A DNA stretch of 64,000 bases. It comes from Candidatus Chryseobacterium colombiense (GTDB lineage Bacteria; Bacteroidota; Bacteroidia; Flavobacteriales; Weeksellaceae). Below are positions 26,023 through 33,064 of the stretch, piece by piece. The position numbers were made by a program, and so were the translations under genes. Location: contig CP119310.1 of the NCBI GenBank assembly GCA_029203185.1, forward strand, positions 2,356,001 through 2,420,000, read 5' to 3'. Under the pieces are notes generated by a model. The model did not search any database. It saw only the letters and a program-made list of their open reading frames with translations, and was not told where the DNA came from. Position 1 is the first letter of the stretch. Each line of letters starts with the position of its first letter.

Positions 26023-26907
26023 ATGAAAATCATCGTCACAGGTTCATTAGGAAATGTTGCAAAACCTCTTACAGAGCAATTAATTGCTGAAGGTCATGAT
26101 ATTACTGTAATCAGCAGTAATGCCTCTAAAAAAGAGGAAATTGAACGTTTAGGAGCAAAAGCAGCTATCGGCTCAATCACAGATTTAGATTTTTTAATTG
26201 AAAATTTTAAAGGGAATGATGCCGCATTTTTGATGACTCCTCCTAATATAGGATTTGAAAACATTGTTGAAAATACAATTCATGCAGGTAAAAATTATGC
26301 TGAAGCCATCAAACAGACAGGTGTAAAAAAGATTGTAATGCTAAGCAGCATCGGAGCTGAATCTCCGGTTGAAAACGGACCAATCAAAGGTCTCCATTTT
26401 ATCGAAAAACTCTATAACGAATTAGAAAATACTTCTGTGACCTTTTTAAGAGCCGGATATTTTTATATTAATTTCTTCAATGATATTCCACTGATTAAAA
26501 ATGCAGGAATTATCGGAGGAAATTATCCGGGTCATATAGAAGTTCCTTTAGTACACCCGAAAGACATTGCAAAAGCAGCTGCAGAGGAATTGACAAAAAC
26601 ATCTGAAGGTAAAAATGTAAGATATATTGTAAGCGATCTTAAGAATGCCTCTGATTTAGCCAAAACTTTTGGAAATGCCATCGGAAAACCTGAGCTCCCT
26701 TGGGTTGAGTTTAAAGACGAAGAATCGTTAAACGGAATGTTACAGGCCGGTCTTCCGGAAGAAATTGCAGAATTATATACGGAAATGGGGAGAGGAATCA
26801 GAACCGGAGTTGTGCAGAAAGATTTTATTGAGCATGGTTCTGTAGTTGATGGTGAAATTAAACTGGAGGAGTTTGCCAAAGAATTTGCGGGTAAGTTTAG
26901 TGCTTAA
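26023..26907 (+). CDS. NmrA-like NAD(P)H-binding oxidoreductase
   Basis: A 294-residue short-chain dehydrogenase-like protein. The cofactor loop is IVTGSLGNVAKPL at the very N-terminus, followed by the acidic or phosphate-binding turn VISSNASKKEE, then AFLMTPPN and VMLSSIGAES, where the usual YxxxK active site is missing, as in the NmrA and QorB branch. The C-terminal half (THLRAGYFYINF-like LRAGYFYINFF, IPLVHPKDIAKAAAEEL) fits substrate-domain blocks of NmrA proteins. It may act on quinones or electrophiles or serve as a redox sensor; this is inferred from the HxlR neighbour with its sensor Cys. Confidence 0.88.
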   Translation: MKIIVTGSLGNVAKPLTEQLIAEGHDITVISSNASKKEEIERLGAKAAIGSITDLDFLIENFKGNDAAFLMTPPNIGFENIVENTIHAGKNYAEAIKQTGVKKIVMLSSIGAESPVENGPIKGLHFIEKLYNELENTSVTFLRAGYFYINFFNDIPLIKNAGIIGGNYPGHIEVPLVHPKDIAKAAAEELTKTSEGKNVRYIVSDLKNASDLAKTFGNAIGKPELPWVEFKDEESLNGMLQAGLPEEIAELYTEMGRGIRTGVVQKDFIEHGSVVDGEIKLEEFAKEFAGKFSA

Positions 26908-26947
26908 TTTTCTTTTGACTTGAATCAAAAGAAACAAAAGTTCAAGA

Positions 26948-27109
26948 CTTGGAATCAAAATGCTAAAAATAAATTCTATTCACTAAAAATTCTAAAACTT
27001 ACGCGAATTCATGATTTGTATTTTAATTCTAAATTGATCTCGCGCTTCAGACAGTAGAATTTTTTTAACGTCCATAAAATTCATTTTTCTTGACGCTTTT
27101 GATTCCGAG
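26948..27109. repeat. Imperfect nested palindromic intergenic element
   Basis: Part of the 303-base gap between convergent genes. GGAATCAAAA at 26951-26960 is the reverse complement of 27097-27106, and AAAAATTCTA at 26985-26994 is the reverse complement of TAGAATTTTT at 27055-27064. The two pairs are nested, giving a long imperfect hairpin. There is no coding frame. It may be one copy of a dispersed repeat; only one copy is seen here. Confidence 0.5.
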
Positions 27110-27130
27110 GTCGGTTTGAATATACCGTTT

Positions 27131-27173
27131 AGATATAGTTTCGGCGAGCCAAAGGCTCGCCGAAACTATATCT
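27131..27173. terminator. Bidirectional terminator, perfect 20-bp hairpin
   Basis: The 20 bases at 27131-27150 (AGATATAGTTTCGGCGAGCC) are the exact reverse complement of 27154-27173, with an AAA loop. It lies between the convergent NmrA-like gene (+) and the phosphodiesterase gene (-). There is no long T-run, so the call rests on the stem and position. Confidence 0.75.
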
Positions 27174-27210
27174 TACTAGATTTTTTATACTGAAATTAAA
27201 ATCAATTGTT

Positions 27211-28491
27211 TTATTTCTCTTTTAAAGTTTCTTTCAAAACCTTCAATTTCCCATCAATTGGCTGATGAATTTTCAATCCTAAAATTTCAGCAACTAAAGG
27301 ATACACATTGATATTAGCAAATTCATCAATGATCAGATTATTTTTAAATTCAGGACCCCAAGCGAAGAAAGTAGCTTTCATTTCAGTAACTATTCTCGGG
27401 TTATAACCATGTTTCCCAACGGAAGTTTTCTTTCCTTTTTCCAGAAATATTTTTGGAGCTTTCGGTATTAATAAGATTTGTCCTATTCTATTATATTTAT
27501 CGTCTTTTGTTCCGAAGTGAAGATATTTTGGCAGCTTTTTATCTAAATATACTTCATAATCTTCGGTTTTATTTGCTTTTAATTCTTTATATATTTTTTT
27601 AACCTCAGCAGGGTTTTTAACATAAACTCTCAGTAAAGTCTGAGAATTATAAATATCAAATCTGTTTTTATCTAAAAGCATTGCAGGAATTTCCAAAGGA
27701 TTTCCACCATCTACTTTTATCATTCCGTGGTCTGAAACAAACACGAAGTTGACATTTCTTAATCCTAAGTCATTCACTTTTTGAACCAGCTCTCCGATGG
27801 CTTTATCAATTAAATGAACAGCATCTTCGGTTTCCTTGGCATCGGGTCCAAAGTGATGCCCGCTTCCGTCAACCTCAGGAAAGTATAATGAAATAAAGTG
27901 AGGTCTTTTATCCATAGGCAATTTCAGCCAGTTGATTACTTTATTCACTTTTTCTGACGGAGTAAATTTTTCGTGATAAGGATAATAATAGGTCGGTCTT
28001 TTTCCACCCGCATCACTCGCAGAACCCACCCATTGCATGGAGGCGGAAACCATTCCCTGCTTTTCAGCTAAACTCCAAAGCGGAATTCCTCCATACCAGC
28101 TTCCATCCTCAGCATTTTTCTTATTACTCATCGCATAAGATTCTTTTCTTTTATAATCGTAAAAATAATTATCTATCAATCCGTGATGAGAAGGATACAG
28201 TCCGGTAATTAAAGTCCAGTGATTCGGAAAAGTAATGCTCGGATAACTTGGAATCATTGCTTTAGCCTGAACACCTTCATTTGAAAGCTTTAGAAGATTT
28301 TCTGCATTGTACTTTTTAGCATAATCATATCGGAATCCATCTGTTGAAATCATGATTACATAAGGCTTTGTCTGGGCTTCAGCACTATTGTATCTGTTTG
28401 GAATAAGGACCTGTGCCGTATCAACTGTTTCTTTCTGGGCAAAAACCGTCAATGAAAAAATTAACAGTAAAAATTGTAATCCTCGCTTCAT
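27211..28491 (-). CDS. Exported ENPP-type nucleotide pyrophosphatase/phosphodiesterase
   Basis: About 426 residues starting MKRGLQFLLLIFSLTVFAQ, a clear signal peptide (an ATG six bases upstream adds MI). It belongs to the alkaline phosphatase superfamily, ENPP branch: metal-site Asp in VIMISTDGFRYDY, nucleophile Thr in SITFPNHWTLITGLYPSHHG, further ligands in YFPEVDGSGHHFGP and FVSDHGM, and the last His in SVGKHGYNP. It probably hydrolyses phosphodiester or pyrophosphate bonds of nucleotides or related compounds in the periplasm or at the surface. Monocistronic by spacing. Confidence 0.92.
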   Translation of the reverse strand: MKRGLQFLLLIFSLTVFAQKETVDTAQVLIPNRYNSAEAQTKPYVIMISTDGFRYDYAKKYNAENLLKLSNEGVQAKAMIPSYPSITFPNHWTLITGLYPSHHGLIDNYFYDYKRKESYAMSNKKNAEDGSWYGGIPLWSLAEKQGMVSASMQWVGSASDAGGKRPTYYYPYHEKFTPSEKVNKVINWLKLPMDKRPHFISLYFPEVDGSGHHFGPDAKETEDAVHLIDKAIGELVQKVNDLGLRNVNFVFVSDHGMIKVDGGNPLEIPAMLLDKNRFDIYNSQTLLRVYVKNPAEVKKIYKELKANKTEDYEVYLDKKLPKYLHFGTKDDKYNRIGQILLIPKAPKIFLEKGKKTSVGKHGYNPRIVTEMKATFFAWGPEFKNNLIIDEFANINVYPLVAEILGLKIHQPIDGKLKVLKETLKEK

Positions 28492-28624
28492 TATCATTTT
28501 TTTGCAAAGTTACTTCTGTAAAATTAGACCTAAAAATTTCCTGGGTTAAAAAAACATTAAAAGCATTTTTTAGAATAAATGTAAACAGAAAATTTTTAAC
28601 TTTAGTTTTCAAAGAAAGCCAACC

Positions 28625-29005
28625 ATGAAAATCATAATAGTTCTATTTATCCTTTTTTTATTTACGGGCTGTTATAAGGATAATAAAAGAATCACCGCCA
28701 CACTAGAAATTAACAATGAATGGATTAAAGACTCTTTAGGATGCCTGAAAAAGAGGAATAATAATTATGCAGAAAATTTAATTCAAAAATACAATCTCAA
28801 AAATTCAACCCTATCAGATTTTAAAAAAGTATTCGGAACCCCAAATACAACTGAGAAGGAAAACCTTAGTACTGATGAAATCTTAATTTATTTTTTTGAT
28901 TCTTTTTGTGAAAATAATATTCTTCAAAATAATTCAGATAAATGCTATGCCAGATTTTATTTTAGAAACAATATACTAATCGATAGAGATTATATATGTG
29001 AATAA
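28625..29005 (+). CDS. Small hypothetical lipoprotein
   Basis: A 126-residue protein with a lipoprotein signal (MKIIIVLFILFLFTGC, Cys16). The mature part has the block SDFKKVFGTPN, similar to outer-membrane SmpA/BamE-like sequence style, followed by three further Cys residues. No family is assigned. It is read on its own and shares a bidirectional terminator with the operon on the other strand. Confidence 0.65.
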   Translation: MKIIIVLFILFLFTGCYKDNKRITATLEINNEWIKDSLGCLKKRNNNYAENLIQKYNLKNSTLSDFKKVFGTPNTTEKENLSTDEILIYFFDSFCENNILQNNSDKCYARFYFRNNILIDRDYICE

Positions 29006-29007
29006 AA

Positions 29008-29030
29008 AAGCCACTTTTCAGTGGCTTCTT
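29008..29030. terminator. Bidirectional terminator
   Basis: AAGCCACT at 29008-29015 pairs with AGTGGCTT at 29020-29027, loop TTTC, with an A-run before and T-rich bases after. It ends the small lipoprotein gene (+) and the five-gene envelope operon (-). Confidence 0.88.
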
Positions 29031-29035
29031 CTAAT

Positions 29036-29782
29036 CTATTCTTTAATCAATTTTTCATAGGACAATGTTCCATCTTTCTGGGTAATTTCCAAATAATAAC
29101 TTCCGGATCTTAAATCAGAAATACTGATATTCCCACCTTCAACTTTTACAGTTCTCACTTTTCGTCCTGTAGATTCATAAATATCAACTGACTTGATATT
29201 ATCTGCATTTTTAAAGTTTACCGCTTCTTTAGCCGGATTCGGATAAATGCTTATTTTTTTGTTTTCAAGTGCTAAATCAGCCGTTGCAAGACTTGCCGAT
29301 CTAGACAACGTTGCATAATCTCTATTTGAACTATGATATCCCAATGCTGTATTCCCATCTCTCCTTGCGTAGAAGATATTGATGCTTGTATTGGCATTGG
29401 AAATAGCAAAATCTCCGGCTCCACCAGCTAAAGTTCTTGTTGCAACAATAGTTCTTGTACTTCCAGATACTGTATTGCTGCTTACCGTCCAGTCTTGTGA
29501 TGCATCTGCAGTAGGGGTAATTCCTATTCCTCCAAAAGTATAATCGGTATTTCCTGAAGAATTATAAATAAATCCGTCTGCTCCACTTGCCATCCCGCTC
29601 GATCCGAAACCGATTCCCAGCATTGAATTACTGTCTCCAGTTAATGTTAAAGTTACCGTAGTAGGCGTAGTATCTATTTTCACAGTCATACTTGCAGTTG
29701 GTAACGAGACTGTTCCTGTCGTAAACTGAGCCCAGGCAAAATTTGCCAGAAGCATTCCCATTGATAGTAGAATTTTTTTCAT
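29036..29782 (-). CDS. Secreted DOMON-like domain protein with T9SS type A sorting domain
   Basis: A 248-residue protein with signal peptide MKKILLSMGMLLANFAWAQ. The central 145 residues resemble a DOMON domain (haem- or sugar-binding beta sandwich): LTLTGDSNSMLGIGFGSSGM, ADGFIYNSSG, QDWTVSS, IVATRTL, INIFYARRDG, LGYHSSNRDYATL. The His in LGYHSS and Met in the GSSGM segment are at places where cytochrome-type DOMON domains have haem ligands; haem binding is inference. The C-terminus ISIYPNPAKEAVNF and SYYLEITQKDG, ending EKLIKE, is a T9SS sorting domain. Last gene of a five-gene operon, two bases after the ankyrin gene. Confidence 0.82.
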   Translation of the reverse strand: MKKILLSMGMLLANFAWAQFTTGTVSLPTASMTVKIDTTPTTVTLTLTGDSNSMLGIGFGSSGMASGADGFIYNSSGNTDYTFGGIGITPTADASQDWTVSSNTVSGSTRTIVATRTLAGGAGDFAISNANTSINIFYARRDGNTALGYHSSNRDYATLSRSASLATADLALENKKISIYPNPAKEAVNFKNADNIKSVDIYESTGRKVRTVKVEGGNISISDLRSGSYYLEITQKDGTLSYEKLIKE

Positions 29783-29784
29783 TT

Positions 29785-30312
29785 TTAATTTTTTAAGAGG
29801 TTGATGATGTCTTTATTATTCGTTTGAAGGGCATATTCGAATGGAGTCATTCCCTGAGCATCTTTGATGGATTTGTCTGCCTTATGTTTCAGTAGTAATT
29901 CTATAAGTTCTTTATTACCAAATTTCACTGCCCAGAATAAAGGAGTAGCTCCTGTAGCATCCGCGATATTAGGATCGGCGTTCTTTTGTAACAAACGCTC
30001 TACCAAATCTTTATTATATTTCACAGAAAGTCCGGCTAAAGCTGTACCTTCCTGGCTCTTATAATTAACGTTCTTTACATGATCAATCAAAAACTCAGCC
30101 ACTTCTATATTTCCTCTGTAACATGCTAGAATAAGAGGAGAAAAGCCGTGATCATTGGTTTGATTAATAACATCCGGGTTCTGTTTCATCAGTCCTTTTA
30201 CTTCCGAAACAGTTCCGCTTCTGGCAATATCAAAAATTGATTTTGCTTTTTCCTGGGCAGACACAAATGTGAGGCTCAGAAATACACTCATTATAATTAT
30301 TAGATTTTTCAT
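29785..30312 (-). CDS. Periplasmic ankyrin-repeat protein
   Basis: A 175-residue protein with signal peptide MKNLIIIMSVFLSLTFVSAQ and about four ankyrin repeats: DHGFSPLILACYRGNIEVAEFLI, EGTALAGLSVKYNKDLVERLL, TGATPLFWAVKFGNKELIELL and QGMTPFEYALQTNNKDIINLL. Small exported ankyrin proteins occur beside catalases and other redox genes in some Gram-negative bacteria, where they protect the cell envelope enzymes. Start and the YceI stop overlap by four bases, so translation is coupled. Partner unknown. Confidence 0.88.
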   Translation of the reverse strand: MKNLIIIMSVFLSLTFVSAQEKAKSIFDIARSGTVSEVKGLMKQNPDVINQTNDHGFSPLILACYRGNIEVAEFLIDHVKNVNYKSQEGTALAGLSVKYNKDLVERLLQKNADPNIADATGATPLFWAVKFGNKELIELLLKHKADKSIKDAQGMTPFEYALQTNNKDIINLLKN

Positions 30313-30854
30313 TGTTTTGACAGGATATAATCGTATTGAACATTTACATTTTCAGCCACTTTTTTAGTGACCATTTTAGGAATTGTTACTTTATGGTCTG
30401 CTGATTTTGCTACAAAACTTCCCGATATATAAATCTTCCCGTCTTTGGCATAAATGGTTGCACCGGAAGTATAGGCTTTATCAACTCCATGAAAATTCAA
30501 TGTTCCCTGTATGGTATATTTCTGAGGATTTGCGGTCAGCTTTGTTTTATCAAAATTCAAAATCTTTCCTGAAAAAGTGGTTTTCGGATATTTTGCAGTT
30601 TCTGCATAACTTTCGTTAAAATGTTCCTCCATCAGCTTCACTTTAAAATGAAAGTTTTTAACTGCTGAAACGGAAGCAATATCTCCTGTATCAGCGTTTA
30701 AAACGACAATATTATTATCATCCTGAGCAAAAACGTCCTCAAATAAAGGAACTGAAGCTTCAAACGTTACTTTCCCTGTTTTTGAGCTGTATTTCTGAGC
30801 TGAAACAAGGTTTGCAAAAAGTAACGAAACGGTTAGTATTATTAACTTTTTCAT
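30309..30854 (-). CDS. YceI family periplasmic protein
   Basis: A 181-residue protein with signal peptide MKKLIILTVSLLFANLVSAQ and the YceI lipocalin-like fold: SKTGKVTFEASVP, NFHFKVKLMEEHFNESYAETAKYPKT, FSGKI, IQGTLNFHGVDKAY. YceI proteins bind long isoprenoid lipids such as quinones. The usual SxIxWxG opening is replaced by a shortened version (YSSKTGKVTF). In this operon it sits between a haem lipoprotein and an ankyrin protein, which fits quinone-linked electron transfer or stress protection, but that is inference. Confidence 0.9.
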   Translation of the reverse strand: MKKLIILTVSLLFANLVSAQKYSSKTGKVTFEASVPLFEDVFAQDDNNIVVLNADTGDIASVSAVKNFHFKVKLMEEHFNESYAETAKYPKTTFSGKILNFDKTKLTANPQKYTIQGTLNFHGVDKAYTSGATIYAKDGKIYISGSFVAKSADHKVTIPKMVTKKVAENVNVQYDYILSKQ

Positions 30855-30865
30855 ATTAATTCAGT

Positions 30866-31204
30866 TTAATTTTCAATAAGTCCGTCAGTTTTCCATTTAA
30901 TAAAAATATTGATCTGTGCCGGAGATAAGGCTCCTCCTTGAGGCATTTTTCCGGGGTCTCCATTAGCCCTACTTATTCTGTCGATGACATTGTCAATATT
31001 CGCTTTTACCTGGGAATAATTTGTTAAAGCCTGAACTCCGGGTGAATGGCAGTTGGCACAATTAGCATCCATAATAGGTTTTACATCTTTGGAGTACGTT
31101 ACTTTATCCGCGATAGGTTTAACATCCGAAATCTCTTCATAAGTTCTGCTTTCACAAGCTGTTACCAAAACTGCTGATGAAATTAAATACATAAACTTTT
31201 TCAT
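30866..31204 (-). CDS. Haem-binding c-type cytochrome-like lipoprotein
   Basis: A 112-residue protein with a lipoprotein signal (VLVTAC, Cys17) and a single haem c motif C49-A-N-C52-H53 in KPIMDANCANCHSPG. A likely distal ligand is Met87 in GKMPQGG. The mature core of about 75 residues is that of small mono-haem cytochromes found with planctomycete-type or YceI clusters. It should be anchored in the outer or inner membrane, facing the periplasm. Start codon lies three bases after the DUF5777 stop. Confidence 0.88.
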   Translation of the reverse strand: MKKFMYLISSAVLVTACESRTYEEISDVKPIADKVTYSKDVKPIMDANCANCHSPGVQALTNYSQVKANIDNVIDRISRANGDPGKMPQGGALSPAQINIFIKWKTDGLIEN

Positions 31205-31207
31205 AAT

Positions 31208-32050
31208 TTAAAAAACTCTATAAAGATTAAACCCAAAGAAAATATGTCCTTTTCCCCAATTTCCTGTTGCATTGGTGAGATAGCCAATGTCTGAATTGAG
31301 TTGGGAATTGGTAAATAACAGCTGGAAAACATGTCCCCCGGTTTCTATATCCATCCCTAATGACAAAGGATTTTTATAAAAACTGTGATTATCAAAATTC
31401 ACGAAGTATTCTGCGTTAAGAGAAATTCTTTTTGAAATTTTATAACGGCCTCCTAATCCTGTAAGGAACTGGTCTTTATTTTCGATACTTGGCTCGTAAA
31501 GATTCTTATGAACATAAGAAGGGGTTAATTGTAAAGAAAATTTATCATTAAACCTTCTTGAAATTAACGCCTGGGTAAGATAAGAAAGCCTGTCCCCAAA
31601 CTGAAGCTCCGGATAATTATCTTTGCTAAGATCTGTATTGACAGCCAATACATTATATCCAACAATATCTAACGGAAAACTCTCACTTTGTTTTAACAGT
31701 TTGTATTTTGCACCGCCTTCAAAGGTTTTCTGATTCGTTTCTCTGGAAAGATGTAACGAAAGGCCATCGGTAACGCCATAAATGACGCCTAATTTGGTAG
31801 AAGCATTATCCAACCCAAAAAAATCTTTGAAACCTCTGCTTACATCCCCAAAACGATGGGCTACAACAATGTACCACTCATTCTTCGAAGGAAGTTTTGT
31901 AGATTGTCCCGTGACGATTTGTAATGCCTTGAATGCAGGCTGTGAAATTTCGGTGTTTGTTTTAATAGTATCAATATCCTTCAACAAGTCTTCCTGTGCA
32001 AAGGCAAGACCTGAAGCCAACATTGACAAAAAGAAGAAAGTTTTTGTCAT
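31208..32050 (-). CDS. DUF5777 family outer-membrane beta-barrel protein
   Basis: A 280-residue protein with signal peptide MTKTFFFLSMLASGLAFAQ. The mature part has HRFGDVSRGFKDFFGLDNASTKLGVIYGVTDGLSLHLSR and further paired strands (LDIVGYNVLAVN, FSLQLTPSYVHKN, ISLNAEYFVNF, HVFQLLFTNSQ) ending in a terminal Phe (LYRVF). This is the DUF5777 pattern of Bacteroidota. It is the first gene of the operon, so it heads the transcript. Function unknown; barrels of this family are often linked to cytochrome and YceI genes. A regulator-type operator lies upstream. Confidence 0.85.
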   Translation of the reverse strand: MTKTFFFLSMLASGLAFAQEDLLKDIDTIKTNTEISQPAFKALQIVTGQSTKLPSKNEWYIVVAHRFGDVSRGFKDFFGLDNASTKLGVIYGVTDGLSLHLSRETNQKTFEGGAKYKLLKQSESFPLDIVGYNVLAVNTDLSKDNYPELQFGDRLSYLTQALISRRFNDKFSLQLTPSYVHKNLYEPSIENKDQFLTGLGGRYKISKRISLNAEYFVNFDNHSFYKNPLSLGMDIETGGHVFQLLFTNSQLNSDIGYLTNATGNWGKGHIFFGFNLYRVF

Positions 32051-32080
32051 ACGCTTATTTTTTATTAAAAATTAGTACAA

Positions 32081-32126
32081 CAAACTTATAGACTTATGCT
32101 TTCAAAAGCAGGTGATAAAAGTCACC
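32081..32126 (-). promoter_or_regulatory. Promoter and palindromic Crp/Fnr-type operator of the envelope operon
   Basis: On the minus strand a -7 box TAAGTTTG lies at 32088-32081. Upstream is GGTGA-N6-TCACC (32111-32126), an inverted repeat of the GTGA-N6-TCAC type bound by Crp/Fnr-family proteins. Its centre is about 43 bases upstream of the expected transcription start, the usual place for a class II activator. A possible TTTG at 32106-32103 is only 14 bases from the -7 box, consistent with a weak, activator-dependent promoter. Confidence 0.7.
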
Positions 32127-32183
32127 GACAAAATTGTTTTTATCAATCAGATTGTTAAAATAATTAAATAACACTTATTAGAA

Positions 32184-32834
32184 TCATCTAACATTTTCAT
32201 TGACAGGTATTTTTATACCTTCTCTGGTCTGGATAATTTCTCCTTCATTTTCAACTTTTTTCAACACACGGCTTACCACTTCTCTGGAAGTTCCCAAGTT
32301 ACTGGCAATTTCTCTATGAGTAAGTTTTACAGGATTATTTCCAGTTATCAAAATCTGCTGTTTGATATAATTTAATACTCTTTTATCGAGCCGGTGGAAA
32401 ACAGCATCATTAACCATGTTCATGACATCTGTAAACCTTTTGTCATATTCATGATAAAAAAGTTTATTGATCTCGGGAAATCTAATCAGCCAATAGTGCA
32501 ATACTGCTGCAGGAACCAGCATTACTTCAGAATCTTCTTCAGCAAGAGCATATATTTTACTGGTATAGTCACCAAAAATAGATGAAAAAGTCATCAAACA
32601 ACTATCATTAGGTCTTACATAATAATAGATCAGTTCTCTTCCATCATTTAAAGAATAGACTTTGATAGAGCCTTTTATTAAAAATGGAACATATCTTACC
32701 TTTTGCCCTTCTGTAATAATCTCTGTTTTGGCTTTAATATTGGTAATAAATGCATTCTTCTCAAGCTCAATTGAAAAATCTTCTCCCAAAAACCCGAATT
32801 TATTAATAATAAACTGGTTATTTATCATATTCAT
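32184..32834 (-). CDS. Crp/Fnr family transcriptional regulator
   Basis: A 216-residue regulator (or 214 from MINNQF) with an N-terminal beta-roll (KTEIITEGQKVRYVPFLIKGSIKVYSL), a dimerisation helix (WLIRFPEINKLFYHEYDKRFTDVMNM) and a C-terminal winged helix: LTHREIASNLGTSREVVSRVLKKVE, the typical HTH_CRP recognition helix. No iron-sulfur Cys set is seen. It lies just upstream of the five-gene envelope operon in the same direction; the palindrome in the gap matches the family's binding mode, so this gene is the likely regulator. Effector unknown; oxygen, NO or redox signals are typical. Confidence 0.92.
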   Translation of the reverse strand: MNMINNQFIINKFGFLGEDFSIELEKNAFITNIKAKTEIITEGQKVRYVPFLIKGSIKVYSLNDGRELIYYYVRPNDSCLMTFSSIFGDYTSKIYALAEEDSEVMLVPAAVLHYWLIRFPEINKLFYHEYDKRFTDVMNMVNDAVFHRLDKRVLNYIKQQILITGNNPVKLTHREIASNLGTSREVVSRVLKKVENEGEIIQTREGIKIPVNENVR

Positions 32835-33028
32835 TAAATCATATATAGTAACAAATATATAAAAATGAAGAGTTATGATTGTAAAAAAATAAAATTCTTT
32901 TATTATCTATATAAAAAATTTATATTTTATTCATTTAAGCTATCTATTCCAGTTTAAAAAAGAGCTTATATTAAGAAAAATGAATTCAATATAAAATTTA
33001 CTACTCTCCCAGATGTATTCTTCATAAA

Positions 33029-33058
33029 AAAACTGCTTCATTAAGATGAAGCAGTTTT
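33029..33058 (-). terminator. Terminator of the TonB-dependent receptor operon
   Basis: AAAACTGCTTCA at 33029-33040 pairs with TGAAGCAGTTTT at 33047-33058. On the minus strand a T-run follows. It lies just past the receptor stop codon. Confidence 0.9.
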
Positions 33059-33064
33059 AAATTT

